This document shows, piece by piece, positions 1-5,084 of a stretch of DNA of 5,084 bases. Source of the stretch: Defluviitaleaceae bacterium (GTDB taxonomy: Bacteria > Bacillota > Clostridia > Lachnospirales > WRAX01); NCBI GenBank assembly GCA_009784355.1, contig WRBU01000106.1:1-5084 (forward strand), read 5' to 3'. The translations under genes were made by a program, and so were the position numbers. The notes under the pieces are model-generated. The model ran no database searches. It saw only the letters and a program-made list of their open reading frames with translations, and had not been told where the DNA came from. How positions within the stretch are numbered: position 1 is the first letter of the stretch; each line of letters opens with the position of its first letter.

Positions 1-648
1 ATAAGGCACAGCCCGTACGGCAGATGTGTTTTCTTGCACAAAACTAAATGTGCCGTCATTATTTTTTATACCACGAACAGAGCCGCCAAAATGGACTGTT
101 ACGGCATATTCTTTGCGCTTTACGCCCCAAAAATCCCCATTTGCAAGCCAATTATCAGGACGTTCTATTTGAAAGCCATTTTCTATTTTTTGCTCAAAAA
201 TACCGTAATGATAGCGTATTCCGCAACCATAAGCAGGCAAATTCATGGTTGAAAGCGAGTCGAGAAAACAAGCCGCCAGCCGTCCCAAGCCGCCATTGCC
301 AAGACCGGGGTCTCTCTCGGCATCTTCTACGGCATTATAGTCAATGCCCAATTCATCAAAAATTTCTTTTACACCCTCACATAACGACATATTTATCAAG
401 GCATTGCCTAAAAAACGCCCCATTAAAAATTCCATTGACAAATAGTAAACAATTTTTTTATCTTCTCTGTCGTATCTGTCGTGGGTGTTTATCCAATTAT
501 CTGCTATTAAATCTCTCATGGTAAATACCAAGGCTTCGTATAACTGCTCATGGCTTGCAGACTCTGCTGTTTTGCGTGAAATAATGCGCACATTTTCCAT
601 GAATCTTTCCTTAAAGCGTTCTTTTTCAAAACCACTTTGTGCTATCAT
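1..648 (-). CDS. glgP: Glycogen/maltodextrin phosphorylase, N-terminal part (cut by window edge)
   Basis: The enzyme phosphorolyses alpha-1,4-glucan chains (glycogen or maltodextrin) to glucose-1-phosphate in the cytoplasm, using pyridoxal phosphate. The reverse strand reads open from ATG at 648-646 to the edge: 216 codons without a stop, about a quarter of the usual roughly 800 residues. The translation carries family hallmarks in order: VYYLSMEFLMGRFLGN (67-82), DPGLGNGGLGRLAACFLDSL (113-132), PAYGCGIRYHYGIFEQ (138-153), a PDNWL segment (164-168) and AVPY at the edge, where family members continue into the next conserved strand. The PLP lysine and catalytic C-terminal half lie outside the window. 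The start is supported by GGAGGT at 662-657, 8 nt upstream, and by a good promoter. It is transcribed divergently from the EAL-like/HDOD gene. Whether the natural substrate is glycogen or maltodextrin cannot be told from this part. No frameshift is seen. Confidence 0.95.
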   Translation of the reverse strand, partial: MIAQSGFEKERFKERFMENVRIISRKTAESASHEQLYEALVFTMRDLIADNWINTHDRYDREDKKIVYYLSMEFLMGRFLGNALINMSLCEGVKEIFDELGIDYNAVEDAERDPGLGNGGLGRLAACFLDSLSTMNLPAYGCGIRYHYGIFEQKIENGFQIERPDNWLANGDFWGVKRKEYAVTVHFGGSVRGIKNNDGTFSFVQENTSAVRAVPY

Positions 649-656
649 TTGACCGC

Positions 657-662
657 ACCTCC
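657..662 (-). promoter_or_regulatory. Ribosome binding site of glgP
   Basis: On the minus strand GGAGGT lies 8 nt before the ATG at 648. It fixes the start of the phosphorylase, whose reading frame has no other well-placed start upstream. Confidence 0.8.
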
Positions 663-682
663 AAAAATTCTTCCAAATAATT

Positions 683-711
683 AGTATACCACTTATTGCA
701 AAAAAATTCAA
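683..711 (-). promoter_or_regulatory. Extended -10 promoter of glgP
   Basis: On the minus strand, TTGAAT (711-706) is followed by a 17-nt spacer and TATACT (688-683), preceded by TGG, which gives an extended -10 (TGnTATACT). Transcription would begin near 676, leaving a leader of about 28 nt before the glgP ATG. The spacing and hexamers fit the housekeeping sigma-A/sigma-70 type. No operator was recognised around it. Confidence 0.75.
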
Positions 712-855
712 TATTTAGTTATTAATGAAATGAAATTAAAACCGCCATCAAAAATGATTGTGGCAGATTATAGGGAAGCAGACCTTGTTTAATTAGAAAG
801 TCGTTAGAGCTAAATACTGCAAAATATAAAAATCAATATTTAATCAAACCACCTA

Positions 856-884
856 TTGACAAATGGTGAAAAGTTTGCTAAAAT
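856..884 (+). promoter_or_regulatory. Sigma-A promoter of the EAL-like/HDOD gene
   Basis: A perfect -35 TTGACA (856-861), a 17-nt spacer and TAAAAT (879-884) form a near-consensus housekeeping promoter. Transcription should start near 891. It covers the ATG at 863 that a longest-ORF rule would choose, so that ATG would not be in the mRNA. The leader from about 891 to the proposed start at 932 is about 41 nt. Confidence 0.8.
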
Positions 885-917
885 TAAAACAATTATACGA
901 CACAGATTATTTTGCAG

Positions 918-924
918 AAGGAGG
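918..924 (+). promoter_or_regulatory. Strong ribosome binding site pointing to an ATC start
   Basis: AAGGAGG is close to the full anti-16S complement. Exactly 7 nt downstream is ATC at 932-934. The next conventional start codon in frame is GTG at 947, 22 nt away, which is too far for efficient initiation; the next ATG is at 974. An SD this strong, in a short leader behind a strong promoter, marks the true initiation region. Confidence 0.8.
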
Positions 925-931
925 AATCCCT

Positions 932-2188
932 ATCAAATTTTTTATTGTGCCAAAGCCCATTTTGGCAAAAGACATGTCTTTATACTCTTATGTGCTTCGG
1001 CAGGAGCAAGCCCATGACTATGTTGCGGATGCTCCGGCACGCCTTTTTGACGGTGTTGTAACGTTGCCCGGACTCAAAATATTAGAAGATGTTGGATTAA
1101 ATGCATTTACAGCAGGTGCACCGCTTTTTGTGCCTATCAATGTATTTTCTCTGCTTTCTGATATAACGCAACAATGCAGCCAACCGCCAGATAAAATTGT
1201 TTTTTTGCTGGACAGTCAAATTCCGCCAGAAGCCGTTTATATCGACTGCATACAGAAGTTAAAAGAAAAAGGCTTTCGATTTGCCATTGAGAATGTTACC
1301 GATTTTGATAGAATGGATTCGATTGTACAATTATGCAGCTATATAGTCCTTGGATTTAAGTTCAATAACTTACGGAATTTAGATGTGTACAAAAGAATTT
1401 CCCCAAAATATAAAAATCATATCTTTATTGCTTCGGAAGTTAATTCTGCTGAAACCTTTTTGCGTCTAGAAAACCAAGGTTTTGATTATTTTGAAGGACG
1501 TTTTTACAATGTACCCATTTCAAAAGAAAAAACCGTAATGTCACCTGTAAAAATTAATCGTATGCAACTTTTAAATACTGTGCGTGAAGATGATTTTGTG
1601 ATAGAAGAAGTGGTTAAAATTGTTAGCCGCGACCCGTCAATGTCTATTTCTCTTTTGCGTTTGGTAAATTCGCCTTATCTTGGAATTTCCCAAAAAATTA
1701 AGAGTATTCAGCACGCCATTGCTATGCTTGGTCAATTAGAGGTGCGCAAATGGGTCACCACAGTAATATCCGGACTTTTGTCTGAGGACAAGCCGTCAGA
1801 GCTTACACGTCTTTCGCTTTTGCGGGCAAAATTTGCAGAAAATTTAGCAACCAGCTTTGAAATGGGGATGCAAGCCGGCGACCTATTTATGATGGGGCTG
1901 TTTTCAATACTTGATGTTGCATTGGAAATGCCCATGAATAAGGCATTGGAACTTATTAAAGTAACTGACGAAATTGCAGAGGTTTTGATAAACAAAACTG
2001 GTCGGTTCCGCCCTGTAATGGAGTTGGTAGAATCCTATGAAACTGCAAATTGGACTCAAGTAAAGAATATAATTGCAATACACAATATTGAGCCGCAAAA
2101 TATTTTCAATGCATATATTGATACTATAAAGTGGTACGATTCTGTTATATCAATGGCGGATGACTTTGTTAATGATGATGAGGAATAA
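932..2188 (+). CDS. Degenerate EAL plus HDOD domain protein (YuxH type)
   Basis: The two-domain signalling protein has 418 residues from the proposed start. Residues 1-195 form an EAL-like fold: it opens with KFFIVPKPIL, where relatives have FVARQPIF, and closes with GFDYFEGRFYNVP (183-195). Residues about 205-400 form the HDOD domain, with RDPSMSISLLRLVNS (232-246) and IKSIQHAIAMLGQLEVRKWV (255-274). The EAL metal- and c-di-GMP-binding residues look lost: the YELLxR motif reads YVLRQ (20-24) and the DDF-type motif reads ENV (120-122). HDOD domains lack HD phosphohydrolase residues by definition. A non-catalytic scaffold or sensor is therefore inferred; relatives are often linked to c-di-GMP signalling or motility. 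The frame is open back to ATG 863, but that codon lies inside the promoter and has no SD. The start at 932 (ATC) is chosen from the SD, the promoter and the alignment; GTG 947 is the conventional alternative. The gene is monocistronic and ends at a terminator. Confidence 0.85.
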   Translation: MKFFIVPKPILAKDMSLYSYVLRQEQAHDYVADAPARLFDGVVTLPGLKILEDVGLNAFTAGAPLFVPINVFSLLSDITQQCSQPPDKIVFLLDSQIPPEAVYIDCIQKLKEKGFRFAIENVTDFDRMDSIVQLCSYIVLGFKFNNLRNLDVYKRISPKYKNHIFIASEVNSAETFLRLENQGFDYFEGRFYNVPISKEKTVMSPVKINRMQLLNTVREDDFVIEEVVKIVSRDPSMSISLLRLVNSPYLGISQKIKSIQHAIAMLGQLEVRKWVTTVISGLLSEDKPSELTRLSLLRAKFAENLATSFEMGMQAGDLFMMGLFSILDVALEMPMNKALELIKVTDEIAEVLINKTGRFRPVMELVESYETANWTQVKNIIAIHNIEPQNIFNAYIDTIKWYDSVISMADDFVNDDEE

Positions 2189-2205
2189 TAGGGCTTTGAA
2201 ATTCC

Positions 2206-2235
2206 AAATAGGGCGGTATATGCCGTCCTATTTTT
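2206..2235 (+). terminator. Rho-independent terminator after the EAL-like/HDOD gene
   Basis: A 10-bp stem has left arm AATAGGGCGG (2207-2216) and right arm CCGTCCTATT (2223-2232), with one G-U pair and a 6-nt loop. A run of five T at 2231-2235 overlaps the foot of the stem. It starts 18 nt after the stop codon and separates this gene from the feo operon. Confidence 0.85.
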
Positions 2236-2293
2236 GTGCAAAACAGTATGACATTTTTAACCGTTGGTTCTAAAAAAATTCAAGATTTTTCTA

Positions 2294-2322
2294 TTGACAA
2301 CAAAATCTGCGTGTGATAATAT
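2294..2322 (+). promoter_or_regulatory. Promoter of the feo operon
   Basis: A perfect TTGACA at 2294-2299 is followed, after 17 nt, by TAATAT (2317-2322). An overlapping alternative -10 is GATAAT (2315-2320), with an upstream TG and a 15-nt spacer. A/T tracts at 2272-2290 resemble an UP element. The leader to the feoA ATG would be roughly 37-40 nt. TGATAAT at 2314-2320 equals one half of a Fur box, but the other half is poor, so iron regulation by Fur is only a possibility. Confidence 0.65.
2295..2310 (+). repeat. Direct repeat copy 1, inside the feo promoter
   Basis: TGACAACAAAATCTGC overlaps the -35 and fills most of the spacer. It matches the copy at 2367-2382 at 15 of 16 positions, with a centre-to-centre offset of 72 bp. 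It may be an operator half or a chance match. Confidence 0.45.
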
Positions 2323-2353
2323 AAGAAAACCGACTGGATTACTAGGACTATAC

Positions 2354-2360
2354 AAAGGGG
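2354..2360 (+). promoter_or_regulatory. Ribosome binding site of feoA
   Basis: AAAGGGG lies 5 nt before ATG 2366. It decides the start: the frame is open back to a TTG at 2264, but that codon lies upstream of the promoter. Confidence 0.7.
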
Positions 2361-2365
2361 TTATT

Positions 2366-2638
2366 ATGACTACAAAATCTGCTGGAGTAATTAATCTTTA
2401 TGCCGCAAAAAAGGAAAGTGTTTTTGAAATCGCTTCTTTGCCCGGCATCGGTCTGCTTGAAAATTTGGGTCTGCGTGTTGGCACAAAGGTTATAGTTAAG
2501 GGGCGTTATGCATTTGGAGGACCGGTGCTTTTAAAAGTTGAAAATGCTTTTATGGTTGCCGTTGGCAAAGATATTGCGACACAAATTGCTGTTAAGGAGG
2601 TTGCGTGCTATGAGTCACCACAATGCCCAATTAAATGA
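2366..2638 (+). CDS. feoA: Ferrous iron transport protein FeoA
   Basis: This 90-residue cytoplasmic protein has the SH3-like FeoA fold and is thought to modulate the FeoB permease in ferrous iron uptake. The FeoA pattern is visible: LPGIGLLENLGLRVGTKV (25-42), then GGPVLLKVENAFMVAVGKDIA (51-71) and a final IAVKEV strand (74-79). The length is typical (75-90). The last residues contain Cys81 and Cys87, which may or may not matter; that stretch is also the region into which feoB reads. The start at 2366 follows AAAGGGG and the promoter at 2294-2322. The gene is the first of an operon, and its 3' end overlaps feoB by 29 nt. No FeoC gene is seen. The product call is firm; the exact role of FeoA in gating is not settled for the family. 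Confidence 0.88.
   Translation: MTTKSAGVINLYAAKKESVFEIASLPGIGLLENLGLRVGTKVIVKGRYAFGGPVLLKVENAFMVAVGKDIATQIAVKEVACYESPQCPIK
2367..2382 (+). repeat. Direct repeat copy 2, over the feoA start codon
   Basis: TGACTACAAAATCTGC begins at the second base of the feoA ATG and encodes the first residues after Met. It differs from copy 1 (2295-2310) at one of 16 positions. Confidence 0.45.
2594..2600 (+). promoter_or_regulatory. Ribosome binding site of feoB, inside feoA
   Basis: AAGGAGG lies 9 nt before ATG 2610 and within the feoA coding sequence. It fixes the feoB start. The same frame is open further upstream to 2538, but the extra residues there (a run rich in Leu, Lys and Arg) are feoA read out of frame. 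Confidence 0.85.
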
Positions 2639-4397
2639 CAAGATATTAAATGCACCAAACAAAATTCTTTTGATGGGCAATCCTAATGTGGGCAAAAGCA
2701 TTTTTTTTACCGAATTAACGGGCATACATGCCATGTCGTCAAATTATGCCGGCAGCACAGTTAGCTTTGCACAAGGCAAAATATCTTTAAACGGCGAAGA
2801 GTATACATTAATAGACGTACCCGGCACATATTCCCTATCAGAGCCGACATCGGAAGCAGAAGAAATAGCAGTGCGCTTTGCCAAAAGCGGGGCGGCGGCT
2901 ATTATTTGTGTGCTTGACGCTTCAAATTTGGAGCGTAATTTGCACCTTGCTATGGATTTGCGCAAATACAAAACTCCATTGATATATGTTTTGAATTTAA
3001 TGGATGTGGCAGAGCGTAAAGGTATTGTTGTAAATTCTAAAATACTTGAAAAAGAGCTTGGCGCGCCTGTTATAGAGGCGGTTGCGACGAAAAAACAGGG
3101 GCTTGACTGCATAAAAGGTCATCTTGAAAATATTGTTAAAAATCAAACGGGTTGCCCGGCAAACCATTGCGACAAATGCTACAAATGCCACGTGAACCAA
3201 ATGGATGAATACGGCGATACATGGAGAGCATCAAAAGAAATCTGCCGCAAAACCTGTTTTAAAGTGGACGCAAAACCTAGCTTTTTGGACAAGCTGGGGG
3301 ATGCGATGGTGAAGCCTTGGCCGGGGGTACTCCTTGCGCTTTTGGTAATGGCGGCGGCTATTGGGGTAATTGTTTTTGGCGGCCGTGGTGTGCGCTTTCC
3401 GCTTCTTATGCTGGTGAATGATGTAATTGCGCCATTTTTCCGTGACTTTTTTACGAGCTTTGTTCCTGAAGGTATGTTTTTGAACATTCTTGTGGGGGAA
3501 TTTGGAATTTTTGTTATTGCTTTTGAATGGATTTTGGCTTTGATTTTTCCTTATGTATTAATGTTTTACGTAGCTTTTACATTTTTGGAGGATACTGGAT
3601 TTTTACCAAGGATGGGCGTGTTATTCGACAATGTAATGCGTAAAATGGGTATGCAAGGCGGTAGCCTTATACATATGATGATGGGTTATGGATGTGCCGT
3701 GCCAGCAATAATTGGCACAAGGTCAGCAACAACCCGCAAGGAAAGATTGGTAATATCTGCCGCAATATGCTTTGCCATTCCGTGCATTTCACAGCTTGGC
3801 GCGCTAATGTCCCTTACGGCGGGATATTCTTGGTGGATGATGCCTGCATTGCTATTGTTTTCTTTGGTTTTGTTCATTGTGGTTGCGATGATTGCAAGCA
3901 AATTTATAAAGGGCAAGGTAGACCCACTTCTTATTGAGGTTCCGAATGTTCTAATACCCAGCCCAAGAGCATATGGCAGAAAATTACTTTCACGTATGCG
4001 GCATTTTTTAAAAGACGCACAAGGCCCGATGATGATAGCAATACTTTTTGCAGCATTGCTTGCAGAAAGCGGTATTTTGGCTGTTATAGCAGATGCCGCA
4101 CAGCCTATTGTAAGCGGCTGGCTCGGTCTTCCTGCCGAGGCGGTAACGGCTCTTATACTAGGAATTGTGCGACGTGAAATGTCCGTTGCCCCTCTGCTTG
4201 CCCTTGACCTTACTTCTTTGCAGGCTTTTGTAGGCGGTGCTGTGGCTTTGATGTATATTCCGTGCTTGTCTGCCTTCGCTATTTTGGCAAAGGAATTTAA
4301 GGCGAAAACGGCTATTATCATAACCCTTTCGACGGTAGCTGTCGCAATTTTTATAGGCGGGGTTATAAACCATCTCGGAAGGCTTTTGGGGGCATAG
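2610..4397 (+). CDS. feoB: Ferrous iron transporter FeoB, short form with Cys-rich insert
   Basis: This inner-membrane GTPase-permease imports Fe(II). It has 595 residues, against roughly 650-800 in common FeoB. The N-terminal G domain shows G1 GNPNVGKS (23-30), G2 SNYAGSTV (44-51, Thr50), G3 DVPG (69-72), G4 NLMD (129-132) and a G5-like AVATKKQGLD (157-166). Residues about 167-235 replace the usual helical GDI domain with a short cysteine-rich stretch: Cys182, 187, 190, 193, 212 and 216, plus His186 and His194. The membrane domain starts near residue 239. It carries LEDTGFLPRMG (326-336), GYGCAVPAIIGTR (359-371), a first Gate motif IPCISQLGAL (390-399), RRE (521-523) and a second Gate motif YIPC (549-552). 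The first Gate differs from the familiar PCSARLPV. feoB overlaps feoA and is followed 1 nt later by the NAS-like gene. The family call is firm; the role of the Cys cluster is unknown (metal binding or sensing inferred). Confidence 0.92.
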   Translation: MSHHNAQLNDKILNAPNKILLMGNPNVGKSIFFTELTGIHAMSSNYAGSTVSFAQGKISLNGEEYTLIDVPGTYSLSEPTSEAEEIAVRFAKSGAAAIICVLDASNLERNLHLAMDLRKYKTPLIYVLNLMDVAERKGIVVNSKILEKELGAPVIEAVATKKQGLDCIKGHLENIVKNQTGCPANHCDKCYKCHVNQMDEYGDTWRASKEICRKTCFKVDAKPSFLDKLGDAMVKPWPGVLLALLVMAAAIGVIVFGGRGVRFPLLMLVNDVIAPFFRDFFTSFVPEGMFLNILVGEFGIFVIAFEWILALIFPYVLMFYVAFTFLEDTGFLPRMGVLFDNVMRKMGMQGGSLIHMMMGYGCAVPAIIGTRSATTRKERLVISAAICFAIPCISQLGALMSLTAGYSWWMMPALLLFSLVLFIVVAMIASKFIKGKVDPLLIEVPNVLIPSPRAYGRKLLSRMRHFLKDAQGPMMIAILFAALLAESGILAVIADAAQPIVSGWLGLPAEAVTALILGIVRREMSVAPLLALDLTSLQAFVGGAVALMYIPCLSAFAILAKEFKAKTAIIITLSTVAVAIFIGGVINHLGRLLGA

Positions 4398-4398
4398 G

Positions 4399-4974
4399 AT
4401 GCTTGATTGGATAACAAATTTTACATATAAAATTGAAAACAAAGCCGCAAAAGCTGGCTTTGTTTTTCGTATTGCCAGCGGGTATTATAAGGATGTAATT
4501 CAAAAAGAAATTACGTTGGCAAATATTACAAAAGACGACCACATTCTTTGTATTGGCGGCGGGATATGCCCTTTTTCCGCCATTTTGTTTCACAAAACAA
4601 CGGGTGCGAAGGTTACAGTAATAGACAATAACGAAGCATGTATTCCAAAGGCACAGCAGGCTATTGAGCGTCTTGGATTTGGCAAACATATCACTGTTTG
4701 TCATCAAGACGGCAACTGTCCAAATTTTGATTATACCGCCTTTACTGTAATACATCTAGCCCTTCAAATATCACCCATGGAGCAAGTTTTTGCCAATGCT
4801 GTGGAAAAAGCGGCGGCTGGTACAAGGCTATTAGTCCGCAGACCAAAAAAAGTGCTGGAAAATGCCTATTGTCCGATGTTTAGCGAAACAGTAGAAAACT
4901 CTCCCTTTGCCTCTCATAAGTCCCGCAATATCGGCTGTACGCTATTGTACACAAAACAAGGTGAGCCCGCATGA
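4399..4974 (+). CDS. Nicotianamine-synthase-like SAM-dependent enzyme
   Basis: This soluble Rossmann-fold protein has 191 residues. Visible features are a SAM-binding glycine loop, ILCIGGGICPFSAI (49-62); an acidic strand end VTVIDNNEACIPKA (72-85, Asp76); a third strand with HQDG (102-105); and a tail LLVRRPKKVLENAYCP (144-159). The glycine loop followed by Pro, and the RR...Y(C)P tail, resemble nicotianamine synthase and CntL-type enzymes. Those enzymes transfer the aminobutyrate group of SAM to make metal chelators. Full-length relatives have about 270 residues with an extra N-terminal helical part, so this is a short form with only about 48 residues before the SAM motif. The start codon lies 1 nt past the feoB stop, with GGGGG 6 nt upstream, so coupling to feoB is likely. 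A plain SAM methyltransferase is the main alternative. The substrate is unknown. Confidence 0.6.
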   Translation: MLDWITNFTYKIENKAAKAGFVFRIASGYYKDVIQKEITLANITKDDHILCIGGGICPFSAILFHKTTGAKVTVIDNNEACIPKAQQAIERLGFGKHITVCHQDGNCPNFDYTAFTVIHLALQISPMEQVFANAVEKAAAGTRLLVRRPKKVLENAYCPMFSETVENSPFASHKSRNIGCTLLYTKQGEPA

Positions 4975-5084
4975 AGAAACATTGGCGATGGGCGTTGACG
5001 GCTGTTTTCGCTTTGTTTTTGCTCATCGCATTTTTGCGTTTGGATGCTGCGGATTTGCTGTACAGCATGGCGCAAATTCCGTGG
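4971..5084 (+). CDS. Membrane protein N-terminus, possibly UPF0104/LPG-synthase TM family (cut by window edge)
   Basis: Thirty-eight codons are visible before the right edge. They begin MKKHWRWALTAVFALFLL: a positively charged start followed by one hydrophobic segment (about residues 8-21), that is, a signal anchor or first membrane helix. The following pattern FLRLDAADLLYSMAQIPW resembles the opening of lysylphosphatidylglycerol-synthase transmembrane-region proteins (UPF0104, flippase-like), where a first helix is followed by an Asp and a short Leu-rich helix ending in Trp. That assignment is tentative because so little is visible. The ATG overlaps the stop of the NAS-like gene as ATGA (4971-4974), with AAGGTGAG (4958-4965) just upstream, so it belongs to the feo operon by coupling. 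Confidence 0.6.
   Translation, partial: MKKHWRWALTAVFALFLLIAFLRLDAADLLYSMAQIPW

Noticed and set aside
48..524. Plus-strand open frame of 158 codons (and another at 34-252)
   Set aside because: Both are the antisense shadow of glgP, whose minus-strand translation has clear phosphorylase motifs. The plus frames have no SD and no recognisable domain.
767..795. Second minus-strand promoter with TATAAT at 772-767
   Set aside because: No acceptable -35 lies at 16-18 nt (TAATTA only), and the promoter at 683-711 is closer and better.
863..931. N-terminal extension of the EAL-like/HDOD protein from ATG 863
   Set aside because: The ATG lies between the -35 and -10 of a near-consensus promoter and has no SD. 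The extension also reads through the real SD (residues EGG), and it has no counterpart in the family.
2314..2328. Fur box at the feo promoter
   Set aside because: Only the left half (TGATAAT) fits. The right half does not, and the match may simply be the -10 region. Kept only as a remark under the promoter.
2264..2365. N-terminal extension of FeoA from TTG 2264
   Set aside because: It contains the feo promoter. ATG 2366 with AAAGGGG gives a FeoA of normal length.
2300..2365. Riboswitch or structured leader ahead of feoA
   Set aside because: The leader is only about 40 nt and shows no strong stem or known aptamer pattern.
3686..4417. Minus-strand open frame of 243 codons across feoB
   Set aside because: It lies entirely opposite conserved FeoB membrane and Gate motifs, and its translation is low-complexity Ala/Ser/Ile-rich shadow sequence with no family pattern.

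Overview
The window looks like chromosome of a low-GC, Firmicutes-type bacterium, most likely a clostridial or related anaerobe. The reasons are AT-rich intergenic DNA, strong AAGGAGG-type ribosome binding sites, textbook TTGACA/TATAAT-like promoters, an EAL-like/HDOD protein of the YuxH type, and the short FeoB form with the SNYxGxTV motif. The genus cannot be fixed from the sequence. No RNA gene, insertion sequence, CRISPR array or tRNA was seen, and no gene-free stretch exceeds about 285 bases.

Layout. (1) Bases 1-648, minus strand: the first 216 codons of a glycogen/maltodextrin phosphorylase (glgP), cut by the left edge, with its own extended -10 promoter and SD. (2) Bases 649-931: a divergent intergenic region with one promoter facing each way. 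(3) Bases 932-2188, plus strand: a degenerate-EAL plus HDOD protein. Its open frame extends back to an ATG at 863, but a near-consensus promoter covers that ATG. The SD and the family alignment point instead to an ATC codon at 932. A rho-independent terminator follows. (4) Bases 2294 to the right edge, plus strand: a tightly packed operon. It holds feoA, a short feoB with a cysteine-rich insert, a small nicotianamine-synthase-like SAM-dependent protein, and the start of a membrane protein.

How the genes may work together. FeoA and FeoB form a ferrous iron uptake system: FeoB is the GTPase-gated permease and FeoA its small SH3-like partner. The two downstream genes have start codons 2 bp after, or 4 bp overlapping, the preceding stop codon, so they are probably translationally coupled to feoB. 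A nicotianamine-synthase-like enzyme beside an iron permease suggests a small metal chelator or a modification linked to iron handling, but this is inference. The glycogen phosphorylase and the EAL-like/HDOD gene are separate transcription units with no evident link to iron.

Points most worth attention: the apparent ATC start codon, the Cys-rich segment in FeoB where the family normally has its helical GDI domain, the Feo-linked NAS-like gene, and a 16-nt direct repeat placed over the feoA promoter and the feoA start codon.
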